Of a stretch of 64,000 nucleotides of DNA, positions 7,764 through 15,884 are shown one piece after another (the stretch's first letter is position 1; the number at the start of each line of letters is the position of its first letter). Position numbers and translations under genes: made by a program. Source of the DNA: Oscillospiraceae bacterium (GTDB lineage: Bacteria; Bacillota; Clostridia; Oscillospirales; Ruminococcaceae). The stretch covers positions 83,941 to 147,940 of the forward strand of contig SFJO01000004.1 of assembly GCA_004555865.1 (NCBI GenBank). The letters run 5' to 3'. Under the pieces are notes generated by a model, which was given only the letters and a program-made list of their open reading frames with translations, did no database searches and was not told the origin of the DNA.

Positions 7764-9824
7764 TCAGTTCACCTCATCCTTGATCTTCAGGTTGTGATAG
7801 CCGTCCACATGAATGGTCCAGCCTTCGGGAACCACCAGCGTGGTATCCATCTGCTCGCAGATGCAGGGGCCGGGGATGGTCTGACCGGGCACGAAGTCGT
7901 CCCGCTTGTAAACGGGGGCGTCCACGTATTCGGTCTTGCCCTGGAACAGGACCTTACGCACCTCGATGGGCGCGGGGATGGGGGCCTCGGGATGCAGCTC
8001 TTCCGGCTTCAGATCGGGCTTGTCGATGATGCCGATGGCGCTGACGCGGTAGCTGACGAACTGGACGGTAGCCTCGGGCTTGCAGTAGCCGTAGCTGCGC
8101 TTGTGCTCGGCGTGGAAGTCGGCCAGAGCCTTCTCCAGCATTTCCTCGGTGAGCACGCCGCCGGGCACGGCGATGTTGATCTCAAAGTTCTGGCGCTGGT
8201 AGCGCATGTCGATGGAGAACTGGAACACGCGGCGGTCGTTGGGAACGCCCTCTTTGTCCAGCAGCTCGGTGCCCTGAGCCACCATGTTGGCGAACTGCTC
8301 GTTCACAGTGTCGATGCTGGCGGCCTCGCCGGTCACGACCTTGGTGCGGGACAGATCGAACTTGGTGTCGGCCAGCAGCAGACCCAAGCTGCACAGGGTG
8401 CCGGGGTGCGGGGGAATCAGCACTTCGCGCATGCCCAGCTCCTTGGCGACCTCGCAGGCGTGCAGGGGGCCTGCACCGCCGAAGGCCATCAGGCTGAACT
8501 CACGCACATCGTAGCCCTTTTCCACCGAGACGCTGCGGATGGCGCGGACCATGTTGGAGTTGACCACGGTAACAATGCCGTTGGCGGCCTGCTCCAGGCT
8601 CAGGTCGGACTTATCGCAGATCTTCTCTTTGATCGCCTTGCGGGCCAGCTCGATGTCCACATCCATGCGGCCGCCCAGAATCTTCTTCTGGTTCAGCTTA
8701 CCCAGCACGATGTTGGCGTCGGTCACGCAGGGGTTCTCGCCGCCGCGCATATAGCAGGCGGGGCCGGGGGTTGCACCGGCGCTCTTGGGGCCGACCTTCA
8801 GCGCGCCGCCCTCGTCGATCTTGGCAATGGAGCCGCCGCCTGCGCCGATGGTGATGATGTTGATCATGGGGATGCGGGCGGGATAGCCTTCCACCAGGCG
8901 CTCGTTGGAGACCTGGGGGGTGTAGTTTTCGATCAGGGAGATGTCGGCGCTGGTGCCGCCCATATCGAAGGTGATGATCTTGTCGGCCTCGCACTGGCGG
9001 CCGATGTAGGCGGCGGCGATAACGCCGGCGGAGGGGCCGGACAGGGCCGTTTTAATGGGGCAGTCGATGGTCTCCTTGATGGAGATGATGGAGCCGTTGG
9101 ACTGGGTGACATACGGCTCGACCTTGATGCCCAAACCCTCGATGGAAGAACGGAAGTTGTTCACGTACTTCTTCATGACGGGGCCGAGGTAGCTGTTCAT
9201 CACGGTGGTGGACATACGGCTGAACTCACGGAATTCGGGAGCCAGACGGCTGGACAGGGTCACATACGCCTCGGGGAATTCCTCCTCAATGATCTGGCCG
9301 ATGCGCTCCTCGTGGGCGGGGTTGATGAAGCTGAACAGGGTGCATACGGCAATGGCCTGCACGCCCTGGGCTTTCAGCCAGCGCACCACCTTGCGGGTCT
9401 CTTCCTCGTCCAGCGGGGTTTCAACGCTGCCGTCGTAGCGGATGCGCTCGGGCACGGTGCAGTTCAGGCCGGAGGGAACCAGCGGATAGGGCTTCTGCGC
9501 CTGCAGGTTGTACAATGCGGGGCGGCGCTGGGTGCCGATCTCCATCAGGTCCTTAAAGCCCTTGGTGGTGATGAGGCCCAAGCGGCAGCCCTTTTTCTCG
9601 ATAAGGGCGTTGGTGCCTACGGTGGTGCCGTGCGCCAGATAGCTGACGGTTTCAGGCCCAGCCTGTTTGATTTCCAGTACGTCCTGTACGCCCTTCACGA
9701 TGGCCCGGGAAGGGTCTGCCGGGGTGGAGCTGTCCTTGTAGTTGAACAGTTCGCCGGTTTCCTGATTGAACACGGAGAAATCCGTAAAGGTTCCTCCTAC
9801 GTCAACGCCGATCATATAACCCAT
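7764..9824 (-). CDS. hyuA: Hydantoinase A / oxoprolinase family subunit (ATP-binding)
   Basis: The 686-residue protein carries the ASKHA-type nucleotide-binding fold. GVDVGGTFTDFSVF is at the N-terminus, HGTTVGTNALIEKKG around residue 70, the conserved SGPSAGVIAAAYIG, then FDMGGTSADISLI and GAGGGSIAKID, and FGGAGPLHACEVA in the C-terminal half. This is the subunit that activates the substrate with ATP. A ribosome site GAGGTG precedes the ATG. It is the first gene of an operon hyuA-hyuB-frlB-like driven by a good promoter at 9964-9992. A second, unrelated oxoprolinase (pxpABC) lies 5 kb away, suggesting HyuAB works on a different lactam or hydantoin. Confidence 0.92.
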   Translation of the reverse strand: MGYMIGVDVGGTFTDFSVFNQETGELFNYKDSSTPADPSRAIVKGVQDVLEIKQAGPETVSYLAHGTTVGTNALIEKKGCRLGLITTKGFKDLMEIGTQRRPALYNLQAQKPYPLVPSGLNCTVPERIRYDGSVETPLDEEETRKVVRWLKAQGVQAIAVCTLFSFINPAHEERIGQIIEEEFPEAYVTLSSRLAPEFREFSRMSTTVMNSYLGPVMKKYVNNFRSSIEGLGIKVEPYVTQSNGSIISIKETIDCPIKTALSGPSAGVIAAAYIGRQCEADKIITFDMGGTSADISLIENYTPQVSNERLVEGYPARIPMINIITIGAGGGSIAKIDEGGALKVGPKSAGATPGPACYMRGGENPCVTDANIVLGKLNQKKILGGRMDVDIELARKAIKEKICDKSDLSLEQAANGIVTVVNSNMVRAIRSVSVEKGYDVREFSLMAFGGAGPLHACEVAKELGMREVLIPPHPGTLCSLGLLLADTKFDLSRTKVVTGEAASIDTVNEQFANMVAQGTELLDKEGVPNDRRVFQFSIDMRYQRQNFEINIAVPGGVLTEEMLEKALADFHAEHKRSYGYCKPEATVQFVSYRVSAIGIIDKPDLKPEELHPEAPIPAPIEVRKVLFQGKTEYVDAPVYKRDDFVPGQTIPGPCICEQMDTTLVVPEGWTIHVDGYHNLKIKDEVN

Positions 9825-9908
9825 GGTTTTTTCACCTCATTGATTTGTTGATTGCGGTTGCCTGTGTGTCCTTGCGTACCGGGCTGGCCGACTGCCCGTT
9901 TGGGGAAA

Positions 9909-9992
9909 GACGTTATATAGTTCAACCTGGGTCGTCATATAACGTCATATCCTCTTTAAGGCTAATATACAGCCAACATACCCAAAAGTCAA
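9909..9992 (-). promoter_or_regulatory. Promoter and palindromic operator of the hyuA operon
   Basis: TTGACT (9987-9992) and TATATT (9964-9969) are 17 bases apart on the minus strand. Just downstream of the start region is a perfect 10-base inverted repeat, GACGTTATAT (9909-9918) and ATATAACGTC (9937-9946), placed where a repressor would block transcription. The regulator is not identifiable here; a GntR-type protein would fit the spacing. The promoter begins within 20 bases of the preceding stop codon, so hyuA may also receive read-through from the epimerase gene. Confidence 0.75.
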
Positions 9993-10001
9993 GAGGATTT
10001 C

Positions 10002-10835
10002 TTAAAAAAATCCGTGACTTTCGAGCCATTTCACATTTTGCCGGTCTGCCGCCCGGGGATCGGCCCGGTAGCGGGGGTCGTTCATCTCAAAGGCATACAG
10101 CCCCTTGTAGCCGGAAGCCTCGATGCGGCGCAGATATTCGGCCAGCGGCAGGGCACCGTCGCCCAGCGCCATGTGGATGGCCTGCCCCCGGTCGTGCAGA
10201 TGCACATGCCCCAAAAGCGTTCCCAGCGCCAGATACTGGTGCAGGGTCTGGTTCATATAGGCCATCTGGCCGATGTCCAGCATGGCCACGGTGCTGCCCC
10301 GGGGCAGGTGGCCAATCATCTCCAGCTGCTGGGCCGGGGTGTTCAGCAGGTTGGAGGAGATTGGGGTGAGGGTTTCCAGCGTCAGTGTCACACCCCGGGG
10401 CTGCGCATAGGCTGCCAGTTGGCCCAGACTGTCCACCGCCAGGTCCCAGGCGGGGCGGGTGGGCCGGTCGTACCGGCCGCAGCCCGCCGTCACCAGCACC
10501 TTGGGGCACTCCAGCGCGGCCGCCACATCCACGGCTTTCTTGAAGTTGTCCACGCTGTACCGGCGAAGGTCAGCGTCCTCGCTGGCCAGGTTGATGGGGT
10601 AGCTGCACTGCTCCGGCGTAATGCACACCGCACGCAGCCCCCGGCTGCGAAGCTGCCCGTGCAGGGTACGCACCCGATCGGGGCCGGTCAGCTGCAGGAA
10701 CAGCTGCGGGGCGGCCGCCCAAAGCTCCACGTTTTCAATCCCCAGCTCCACGGCGGTGTCCAGAAAATATTCCATTGGGTAGCGCAGATAGTGGTAGCTG
10801 CCCAGGGCAAAGCGGCTGCGGGAGATCCGGTCCAC
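10002..10835 (-). CDS. Sugar-phosphate isomerase/epimerase, FrlC-like TIM barrel
   Basis: The 277-residue protein is an AP-endonuclease-2/xylose-isomerase-like TIM barrel, the same length as FrlC, the fructoselysine 3-epimerase. Metal and catalytic positions are visible as the Glu of TLETLTP, the Asp of MLDIGQM, the two His of HVHLHDRG and the Glu of FEMND near the C-terminus. It follows the kinase gene after 3 bases, so both are translated from one message. Its partner genes (FrlD-like kinase and FrlB-like deglycase) make epimerisation of a C3-epimeric Amadori product the best guess. Without context it could be any sugar epimerase of this fold. Confidence 0.8.
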   Translation of the reverse strand: MDRISRSRFALGSYHYLRYPMEYFLDTAVELGIENVELWAAAPQLFLQLTGPDRVRTLHGQLRSRGLRAVCITPEQCSYPINLASEDADLRRYSVDNFKKAVDVAAALECPKVLVTAGCGRYDRPTRPAWDLAVDSLGQLAAYAQPRGVTLTLETLTPISSNLLNTPAQQLEMIGHLPRGSTVAMLDIGQMAYMNQTLHQYLALGTLLGHVHLHDRGQAIHMALGDGALPLAEYLRRIEASGYKGLYAFEMNDPRYRADPRAADRQNVKWLESHGFF

Positions 10836-10838
10836 CGT

Positions 10839-11738
10839 TTACACCCCCTCGTAGATGCGGTCGTGCACCGAGGCGGGCACCGGCACGCCGCAGTCAAACG
10901 CGCCGTGAACCAGGCAGTTTTTGGCCGAGAAATCGGCGGCAGCCTCCAGCGCACCGGGCAAAAGCAGCGCGCGGCAGGCAGGGTCGGCCCAGCGGCCGCC
11001 GTTCTTTTCCATGCCCTGAAGCAGGCTCACCAGCATTGCGGTGGCGAAGCTGTCGCCCGCGCCCATGGTGTCCACCGGCTCCACCAGATGGGGCAGCTGG
11101 CGGTAGAATTTGGTTCCGTCAAACACGGTGGCGCCCTTGCTGCCCCGGGTGGCCACCACCACGCCGCAGCCCTTGGCGTTCAGCCGACGGCACAGGGCCT
11201 CGGTGGCTGCATCGTCCAGGTCGCTGCAGGAGAGGAAGGCAAAATCAATGTAGGGGCACACCCGCTCCACCCGATCTTCCTCGTTCCAACGGTAGGAGAA
11301 ATCGTAACTGACCAGCCCCGGCAGCTCATGCAGCGCGGGAAGCAGCCCGTCCGTAAAGCCGTTGTTGGTGGTGTGGATCAGATCGAACCCGGCAGCGTAC
11401 TTCAAGTCGTCCTCATCCAGATGGATGGGGTGCTGCTGAAGCACGCCGCCCCGGTTGCTGCCCTTGAACACCCGGTCGCCATCCACCAGCGTAACCCGTG
11501 CAAAGCCGTTTTCGCCGGGGTAGCTGCGGCAGTGGCTGCGGCCCACACCTTTTTCATCCAGGGTACGCTGTACGTGCTCTGCCACGGCGTCCTGGCCGAA
11601 CACGCCCATGAAGTCGGCGCTGGCCCCGAGAGTTTTGGCAAACACGGCAAAGTTCACCGCCTGTCCGCCGGGATACATGGTGTTGGTGTGCAGATAGACA
11701 TCGCACACATTGTCGCCTAAACCCAATACCTTTACCAT
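10839..11738 (-). CDS. PfkB-family carbohydrate kinase, FrlD-like
   Basis: This 299-residue kinase has the two PfkB signatures: YPGGQAVNFAVFAKTLGA near residues 22-39 and DTMGAGDSFATAM near residue 223, with Asp229 as the catalytic base. The short N-terminal segment GLGDNVCDVYLHTNTMYPGG is characteristic of fructoselysine 6-kinase FrlD rather than ribokinase or fructokinase. It is therefore predicted to phosphorylate an imported fructosyl-amino acid at the sugar 6-OH. The ribosome site AGGAGG lies about 9 bases before the ATG. It is followed by the FrlC-like gene and preceded by the TRAP transporter genes on the same strand. The substrate is inferred only from neighbours. Confidence 0.82.
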   Translation of the reverse strand: MVKVLGLGDNVCDVYLHTNTMYPGGQAVNFAVFAKTLGASADFMGVFGQDAVAEHVQRTLDEKGVGRSHCRSYPGENGFARVTLVDGDRVFKGSNRGGVLQQHPIHLDEDDLKYAAGFDLIHTTNNGFTDGLLPALHELPGLVSYDFSYRWNEEDRVERVCPYIDFAFLSCSDLDDAATEALCRRLNAKGCGVVVATRGSKGATVFDGTKFYRQLPHLVEPVDTMGAGDSFATAMLVSLLQGMEKNGGRWADPACRALLLPGALEAAADFSAKNCLVHGAFDCGVPVPASVHDRIYEGV

Positions 11739-11831
11739 GATGATTGTTCCTCCTGAAATTATAGGTTGTGATGGTGCTGCTCGCTGCCGCGCCCCGGGCT
11801 TCCCTTCCGCGCTTTACAGGTGCCGCCCCAC

Positions 11832-11886
11832 AAAAAAGCCGATGAGGCCGGTGCGCCAGCGAACTGGCACGCACAGCCCCACCGGC
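11832..11886 (-). terminator. Possible terminator downstream of dctP
   Basis: On the minus strand GCCGGTG and CACCGGC enclose an inner CCAG/CTGG stem, followed about 9 bases later by six T. The distance between stem and T run is longer than ideal, so partial read-through into the kinase gene is plausible. Confidence 0.4.
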
Positions 11887-11940
11887 GTGGTGTGTGATTC
11901 TGTTTTGTTGTGCGATGCTTCGCGTCAGAGGGTCAGGCGG

Positions 11941-13026
11941 TTATGCCTGGCTGTTGAACTGACGGGTCTCGTCGTACAGGTTGGGGGTGCTGAAGAAGCC
12001 TTCACTCTGCAGCTCTTTGCCCAGAGGAGCGGCTGCGTCGATGAACGCCTGACGGTCAATGTCACAGAAGGTGACGCCGCCCTCTTTGACGAGCCATTCC
12101 TTGTCCGCTTCCCACTTGTCGGCGATTTTCTCGGTGTGCTTGGCAGCCGCATCGGCAGCGCAGTCTTCGATGACCTTCTGATCGTCGGCGCTCAGGCTGT
12201 TCCAGAACTGGGTGGAGAAGCAGATCTGCTCAACGGGGTAAGCGTAGTCCACATCGGCCACGTACTTGGCGCTCTCGTACAGACCGGCGGAACGGTAGCT
12301 GTCCTTGGAGCACTCGCCGCCGTCAACCACGCCCTGCATCAGAGCGAAGGGATACTCAGACCAGGAAACCACCGTGGGCGTCGCGCCCATGGCACGGGCG
12401 TTCTTCTCAAAGATGGGCAGGTTGGGAATGCGGTACTTCATGCCCTTCATGTCAGCGGGGCTGGTGATGGGGAACTTTGCGAAGAAGATGCGGGGGTTCT
12501 TCTTGAACTCATAGTTGACCACGTGCATGCCCTGGCTGTCCAGGCTCTCCCAGATGGAAGCACCCAGGTCGCTCTTCAGGTAGGCGATCATGGAATCGTA
12601 GCTGTCGAAAGCGAATGCCATGGACAGGATGTTCAGGTCGCTCTCATAGCTGGCCAGAGTGTCCAGAGAGGTCATAACACCCTCCTGCAGGCCCACCTGG
12701 ATGTTCTCCAGCATGGTGGTCTCGTTGCCCAGCTGCTCAGCGGGATAGAATTCGAAGTAGTAACGGTCGCCGATCTTTTCGTTGACCAGATCGCAGAAAT
12801 ACTGGCAGGTCTCGGGAGCAGGCTCACCGATGGCGCCGGCGTTGCCGAATTTGACCACCTTCGCACCGGCAGGAACGTTGAAATCCGAGCTGGCGCTGCT
12901 GCCGGAAGCAGCGTCAGACGAGGCAGCTTCGGAGCTGGCCGCGCTGGAAGAAGCGCTGCCGCCGCAACCGGTGAGAATGGACATAACCATCGTCAAGGCC
13001 ATGCCAAGTGCTACGAGCTTTTTCAT
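11941..13026 (-). CDS. dctP: TRAP transporter substrate-binding lipoprotein (DctP family)
   Basis: The 361-residue product starts MKKLVALGMALTMVMSILTG followed by Cys21, a lipoprotein signal, then a Ser/Ala-rich linker typical of this lineage. The mature part has DctP features: AKVVKFGNAGAIGEPAPE, a C-terminal VVSWSEYPFALMQGVVDG and the ligand-helix region. It captures a carboxylate-bearing ligand outside the cell for DctQM. The start at 13026 is chosen over upstream open frame because of the signal peptide and the AAGGAGG site. It lies 32 bases downstream of dctM in the same operon. Its proximity to the Frl-like and Hyu genes suggests the ligand is their substrate. Confidence 0.92.
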   Translation of the reverse strand: MKKLVALGMALTMVMSILTGCGGSASSSAASSEAASSDAASGSSASSDFNVPAGAKVVKFGNAGAIGEPAPETCQYFCDLVNEKIGDRYYFEFYPAEQLGNETTMLENIQVGLQEGVMTSLDTLASYESDLNILSMAFAFDSYDSMIAYLKSDLGASIWESLDSQGMHVVNYEFKKNPRIFFAKFPITSPADMKGMKYRIPNLPIFEKNARAMGATPTVVSWSEYPFALMQGVVDGGECSKDSYRSAGLYESAKYVADVDYAYPVEQICFSTQFWNSLSADDQKVIEDCAADAAAKHTEKIADKWEADKEWLVKEGGVTFCDIDRQAFIDAAAPLGKELQSEGFFSTPNLYDETRQFNSQA

Positions 13027-13058
13027 GTGAGGTATCCTCCTTTTAATTTGTGCGTTTA

Positions 13059-14354
13059 TCACACCGCGCCCAGCAGGCGAGGCAGGAACATGGTGAGAGG
13101 CTCCCAGAAGGTGGTGAGCATCAACGTCGTGAACATGGGGATGAGGAACTGCACCGTGTACTTCAGCGCAGACTCGAACTTGTTGCCGGTGGCCTTCGCG
13201 GTCACGAACAGGGCGGGGGCCATGGGCGGGGTAATCAGGCCCAGAGTCACGTTCAGCACGGCCATAACGCCCATCTGAACGTAGCTCATGCCCATGGCAG
13301 TGGCCAGGTTCATCAGCAGGGGGGCCACCATGATCAGGATCTGCATGGAGCCGATGAAGCAGCCCAGGAACAGCAGCATGGCGTTCAGCACCAGCAGAAT
13401 CAGCACCTTGCTGCCCAGGCTCATCAGCAGGTTGGTCATCCAGCCGATCAGGCCGCTGGTGACGATCACCCAGTTGAACACCAGGCCGGTGGCGCACAGG
13501 CACATGGACATGCCGGCGCTGGCCAGGGTATCGCGCAGGGCCTTGGTGAGCATCTTCAGGTTAAACCTTTTCAGGCAGATGGCCAGGATGACGCAGTACA
13601 TAGCCGCCACAACCGAGCATTCGGTGGGGGTGAAGATACCGGTCATGATGCCCAGAACCAGAATGGCGGGGCCGCCCAGCGCGGGCAGGGACTCAAACAG
13701 GGCGTGGAAGCGCTCGCTCCAGCTGGCCTTGGGGGCGCTGGGGCAGGCGATGTGCTGGGTCTTGACCGCAATGGGGATCCAGATCATCATGGAAACGCCC
13801 ATGAGGATGCCGGGGCCCATACCGGCCTGGAACATGGCCAGGGTGGAGGTCTGGCTCAGGAAGGCCCAGACCACGAAGTTGATGGACGGGGGAATGATGG
13901 GGCCGATGCCCGCAGAAGCGGAGGTGACGGCCACGGAGAAGTCGGGGTCGTAGCCGGCCTTGGTCATGGCGGACACTTCGATGGTGCCCAGGCCGCCGGC
14001 GTCTGCCAGAGCGGAGCCGGACATGCCGGCGAACACCATGGAGGACAGAACGTTCGCGTGGGCCAGGCCGCCGGGCAGGTGGCCGATCCACTTTTCAAAC
14101 ATACCGAAGAGTCGGTCTGTCAAGCCAACCTCATTCATAAAGCAGCCCACAAACAGGAAGGCCGGTAGGGCCAGCATGTTAAAGTCGGCCAGGGAGTTGG
14201 CGGTTTTCTGGGCGAACATCACGAAGGACTGGTGGTTGAACACCACATACTCAAAGGCCGAGGCCATCATCGCGTAGGCAATGGGCACCCGAAGCAGGAT
14301 CAGGGCCACAAACGTGATGAAATAAACTGCCAGATACGGATCCAGATTAATCAA
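13059..14354 (-). CDS. dctM: TRAP transporter large permease (DctM family), TTG start
   Basis: This is a 431-residue membrane protein with about twelve hydrophobic helices and DctM motifs: LRVPIAYAMMASA, LPAFLFVGCFMNEVGLTDR, GMSGSALADAGGLGTIEV and IIPPSINFVVWAF. It is the sodium-coupled transport channel. I choose TTG at 14352-14354 because AAGGAGG sits 8 bases upstream; this start overlaps the last 8 bases of dctQ and places the first helix correctly. An ATG further upstream would add 15 charged residues inside the dctQ coding region without a ribosome site. Translation is likely coupled to dctQ. Confidence 0.9.
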   Translation of the reverse strand: MINLDPYLAVYFITFVALILLRVPIAYAMMASAFEYVVFNHQSFVMFAQKTANSLADFNMLALPAFLFVGCFMNEVGLTDRLFGMFEKWIGHLPGGLAHANVLSSMVFAGMSGSALADAGGLGTIEVSAMTKAGYDPDFSVAVTSASAGIGPIIPPSINFVVWAFLSQTSTLAMFQAGMGPGILMGVSMMIWIPIAVKTQHIACPSAPKASWSERFHALFESLPALGGPAILVLGIMTGIFTPTECSVVAAMYCVILAICLKRFNLKMLTKALRDTLASAGMSMCLCATGLVFNWVIVTSGLIGWMTNLLMSLGSKVLILLVLNAMLLFLGCFIGSMQILIMVAPLLMNLATAMGMSYVQMGVMAVLNVTLGLITPPMAPALFVTAKATGNKFESALKYTVQFLIPMFTTLMLTTFWEPLTMFLPRLLGAV

Positions 14355-14889
14355 GCAGACCGCCTCCTTCCTTTTCCACGGGGACGCAGATGGATTCATC
14401 CCTGGTAATGGCGAAGGCGATGGTCTTGTACAGGCTCATCACCAGCATGAGCACGCTCATCACCAGAACGGGCAGGGCGTAATAATACGCCTTGCAGAAG
14501 GGCAGGCCGCCCACGGGAGGCATCTTCTTCTGCATCTGGAACAGCTGCCAGGATGCGGGGATGTACACCCAGCTCATCACCACAATCAGCAGATTGGTGA
14601 AGTGGTCCATAAAATGGCAGAACCACTTGGGCATCCGTTTCATGATAAACTCCAGCACCGCATGGCCGTTGTCCCAATAAACCGTACACCAGCCAAGGCA
14701 CATGGACCAGATCATCAGAGCAGTAACGGATTCATCAACGCCATAAATGGGGCGGTTGAACACGAAGCGCATAACCACCTGAATGAACAAGAGCGCCATA
14801 AAAAGAAACAGAATGTATCCGGTAAAAATCTCCAGAATGTCTACCGCTTTGTCCATCGCTTTACCGATGGACCTGACTGCTTGTTTCAT
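14347..14889 (-). CDS. dctQ: TRAP transporter small permease (DctQ family)
   Basis: The 180-residue protein has four hydrophobic helices and the DctQ pattern: LFIQVVMRFVFNRPIYGVDE followed by an aromatic-rich GWCTVYWDNGHAVLEFI. The Met at 14889 is the natural family start. It has no ribosome site of its own. Instead its ATG overlaps the TGA of a 12-codon upstream frame that does have one, so it appears to be translated by coupling. It is the first structural gene of dctQ-dctM-dctP. Confidence 0.88.
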   Translation of the reverse strand: MKQAVRSIGKAMDKAVDILEIFTGYILFLFMALLFIQVVMRFVFNRPIYGVDESVTALMIWSMCLGWCTVYWDNGHAVLEFIMKRMPKWFCHFMDHFTNLLIVVMSWVYIPASWQLFQMQKKMPPVGGLPFCKAYYYALPVLVMSVLMLVMSLYKTIAFAITRDESICVPVEKEGGGLLD

Positions 14890-14924
14890 ACGCTGATTTG
14901 TATGACACGCAAATGCGAAACCAT
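14886..14924 (-). CDS. 12-residue leader ORF coupled to dctQ
   Basis: A short frame encodes MVSHLRVIQISV and stops with TGA overlapping the dctQ ATG (ATGA). AAAGGAG lies 3 bases before its ATG, closer than ideal. dctQ itself lacks a ribosome site and has no alternative GTG or TTG start in frame nearby, which supports translation of the leader. Whether the peptide does anything besides delivering ribosomes to dctQ is unknown. Confidence 0.5.
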   Translation of the reverse strand: MVSHLRVIQISV

Positions 14925-15106
14925 ACGCTCCTTTCTTTCCCGAATTTTGCCCGAACCCACTGCAAAAGGGCGGCTTCGGGCCTCGCCGCCCCTCCCGATG
15001 GCTGCCCGCCGCCCGGCCCGGGGGTCGGCCGCCCCTTGCCGGAACCATGTGCCGTAATTGACGGGCGGTCATTTACGTCGCATTCTGTGTTCAGTCATCT
15101 TATGTT

Positions 15107-15134
15107 GTTATAATATATTGATAGCAGATTTCAA
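15107..15134 (-). promoter_or_regulatory. Promoter of the TRAP transporter operon
   Basis: TTGAAA (15129-15134) and TATAAC (15107-15112) are 16 bases apart on the minus strand in an AT-rich stretch. The predicted leader to dctQ is about 210 bases, long enough for regulation, but I could not match it to a known riboswitch. Confidence 0.6.
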
Positions 15135-15480
15135 AAAGTTTTGCAAGAGTTTCTCAGAAATTTTCTAGGTTTTTCAATGGAATTGTGGAAATTCACAAAG
15201 AAGACGCTCTCTTTTTTCTCTTTCTTGACGTTTTTTGAGTTTTTGTGAAGTTTTCTCCGGCACATTCTATCCAGACGCAGAAAAAGCAGCTGAAAAACGT
15301 CTTTTTATGGTCGTTTACCGCTGCTTTATCTTGCGATTTCCTTTTAACTTTTGTTGCTCACGCGCGGATTTGTGCGTCATTCGGATACAATCGCGCGTTT
15401 TTTCCGGGTTTTGCATCCATTGTTAATACTTTGACGAGGTTTTGACCGTAAAGGAAGGTTGCCCACCGCGATGGCAAACG

Positions 15481-15500
15481 CCTTCCCCTCGAGGGGAAGC
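15481..15500. repeat. Dispersed palindromic repeat, copy 1
   Basis: The core CCTTCCCCTCGAGGGGAAGC belongs to a family found at least nine times between genes of this window, often with the flank ACCTCATCCG. Confidence 0.7.
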
Positions 15501-15529
15501 AAAAACTGCCGATTCAGCTTCTCCGCCCC

Positions 15530-15572
15530 AAAAAACAAGCGCGGAACGCCATTTTCAGACGTTCCGCGCTTG
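15530..15572 (-). terminator. Strong minus-strand terminator with no intact upstream gene
   Basis: CAAGCGCGGAACG (15536-15548) pairs with CGTTCCGCGCTTG (15560-15572), followed on the minus strand by TTTTTT. No complete minus-strand gene ends just before it, which points to a lost or decayed gene. Confidence 0.8.
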
Positions 15573-15711
15573 ATTCGCTTATGGATGCCGTTGCTGTCCA
15601 CGCCGTCTTCCTGACCCCAGAAGAAGGTGCTGTTGAACATGGCTTTCAGGGCCTTTTCCATGACGTCCTCGTCGAACTTGCCGCCCCCTTGGGCACGCTC
15701 TCCGGGCCGTG
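15573..15711 (-). pseudogene. Possible 3' remnant of a decayed gene
   Basis: Directly before the orphan terminator the minus strand reads GGKFDEDVMEKALKAMFNST and then FFWGQEDGVDSNGIHKRIK, a protein-like sequence with codon use like the surrounding genes. There is no start, no ribosome site and no clear stop before the hairpin, and upstream similarity fades. I do not recognise the family. The combination of coding-like sequence and a stranded terminator suggests the tail of a truncated gene, but chance open frame in GC-rich DNA remains possible. Confidence 0.3.
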
Positions 15712-15884
15712 TCATCTGCGCAAAAGGGTGGCGGGCGGCAGGGGATTGTGGTATACTGAATTTATATGGGCTGCCCCGGCGGCCCTGTGTAAGGTCAGCC
15801 GCGGCCCGCTCCGGTCTGGGCCGCACCCGGATAGACCCAACGTCGGTTGCGTTGGCTGTAAGAAAACAGCAAAGGAGTTTTCAC

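Larger units (their letters stand above)
15135..15884. other. 750-base non-coding stretch
   Basis: From 15135 to about 15450 the sequence is AT-rich upstream DNA without a supported gene. It then holds a copy of the dispersed palindromic repeat (15481-15500), a minus-strand terminator (15530-15572) and a possible gene remnant (15573-15711). Last comes an extended -10 promoter TGGTATACT (15749-15757, plus strand) for the amidotransferase gene, whose ribosome site AAAGGAG is at 15871-15877. Confidence 0.6.

Noticed and set aside
11758..11763. TATAAT just before the FrlD-like kinase gene as its promoter
   Set aside because: The implied transcript would start within the ribosome site and there is no -35 box at the right distance. 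Read-through from the TRAP operon or another start is more likely.
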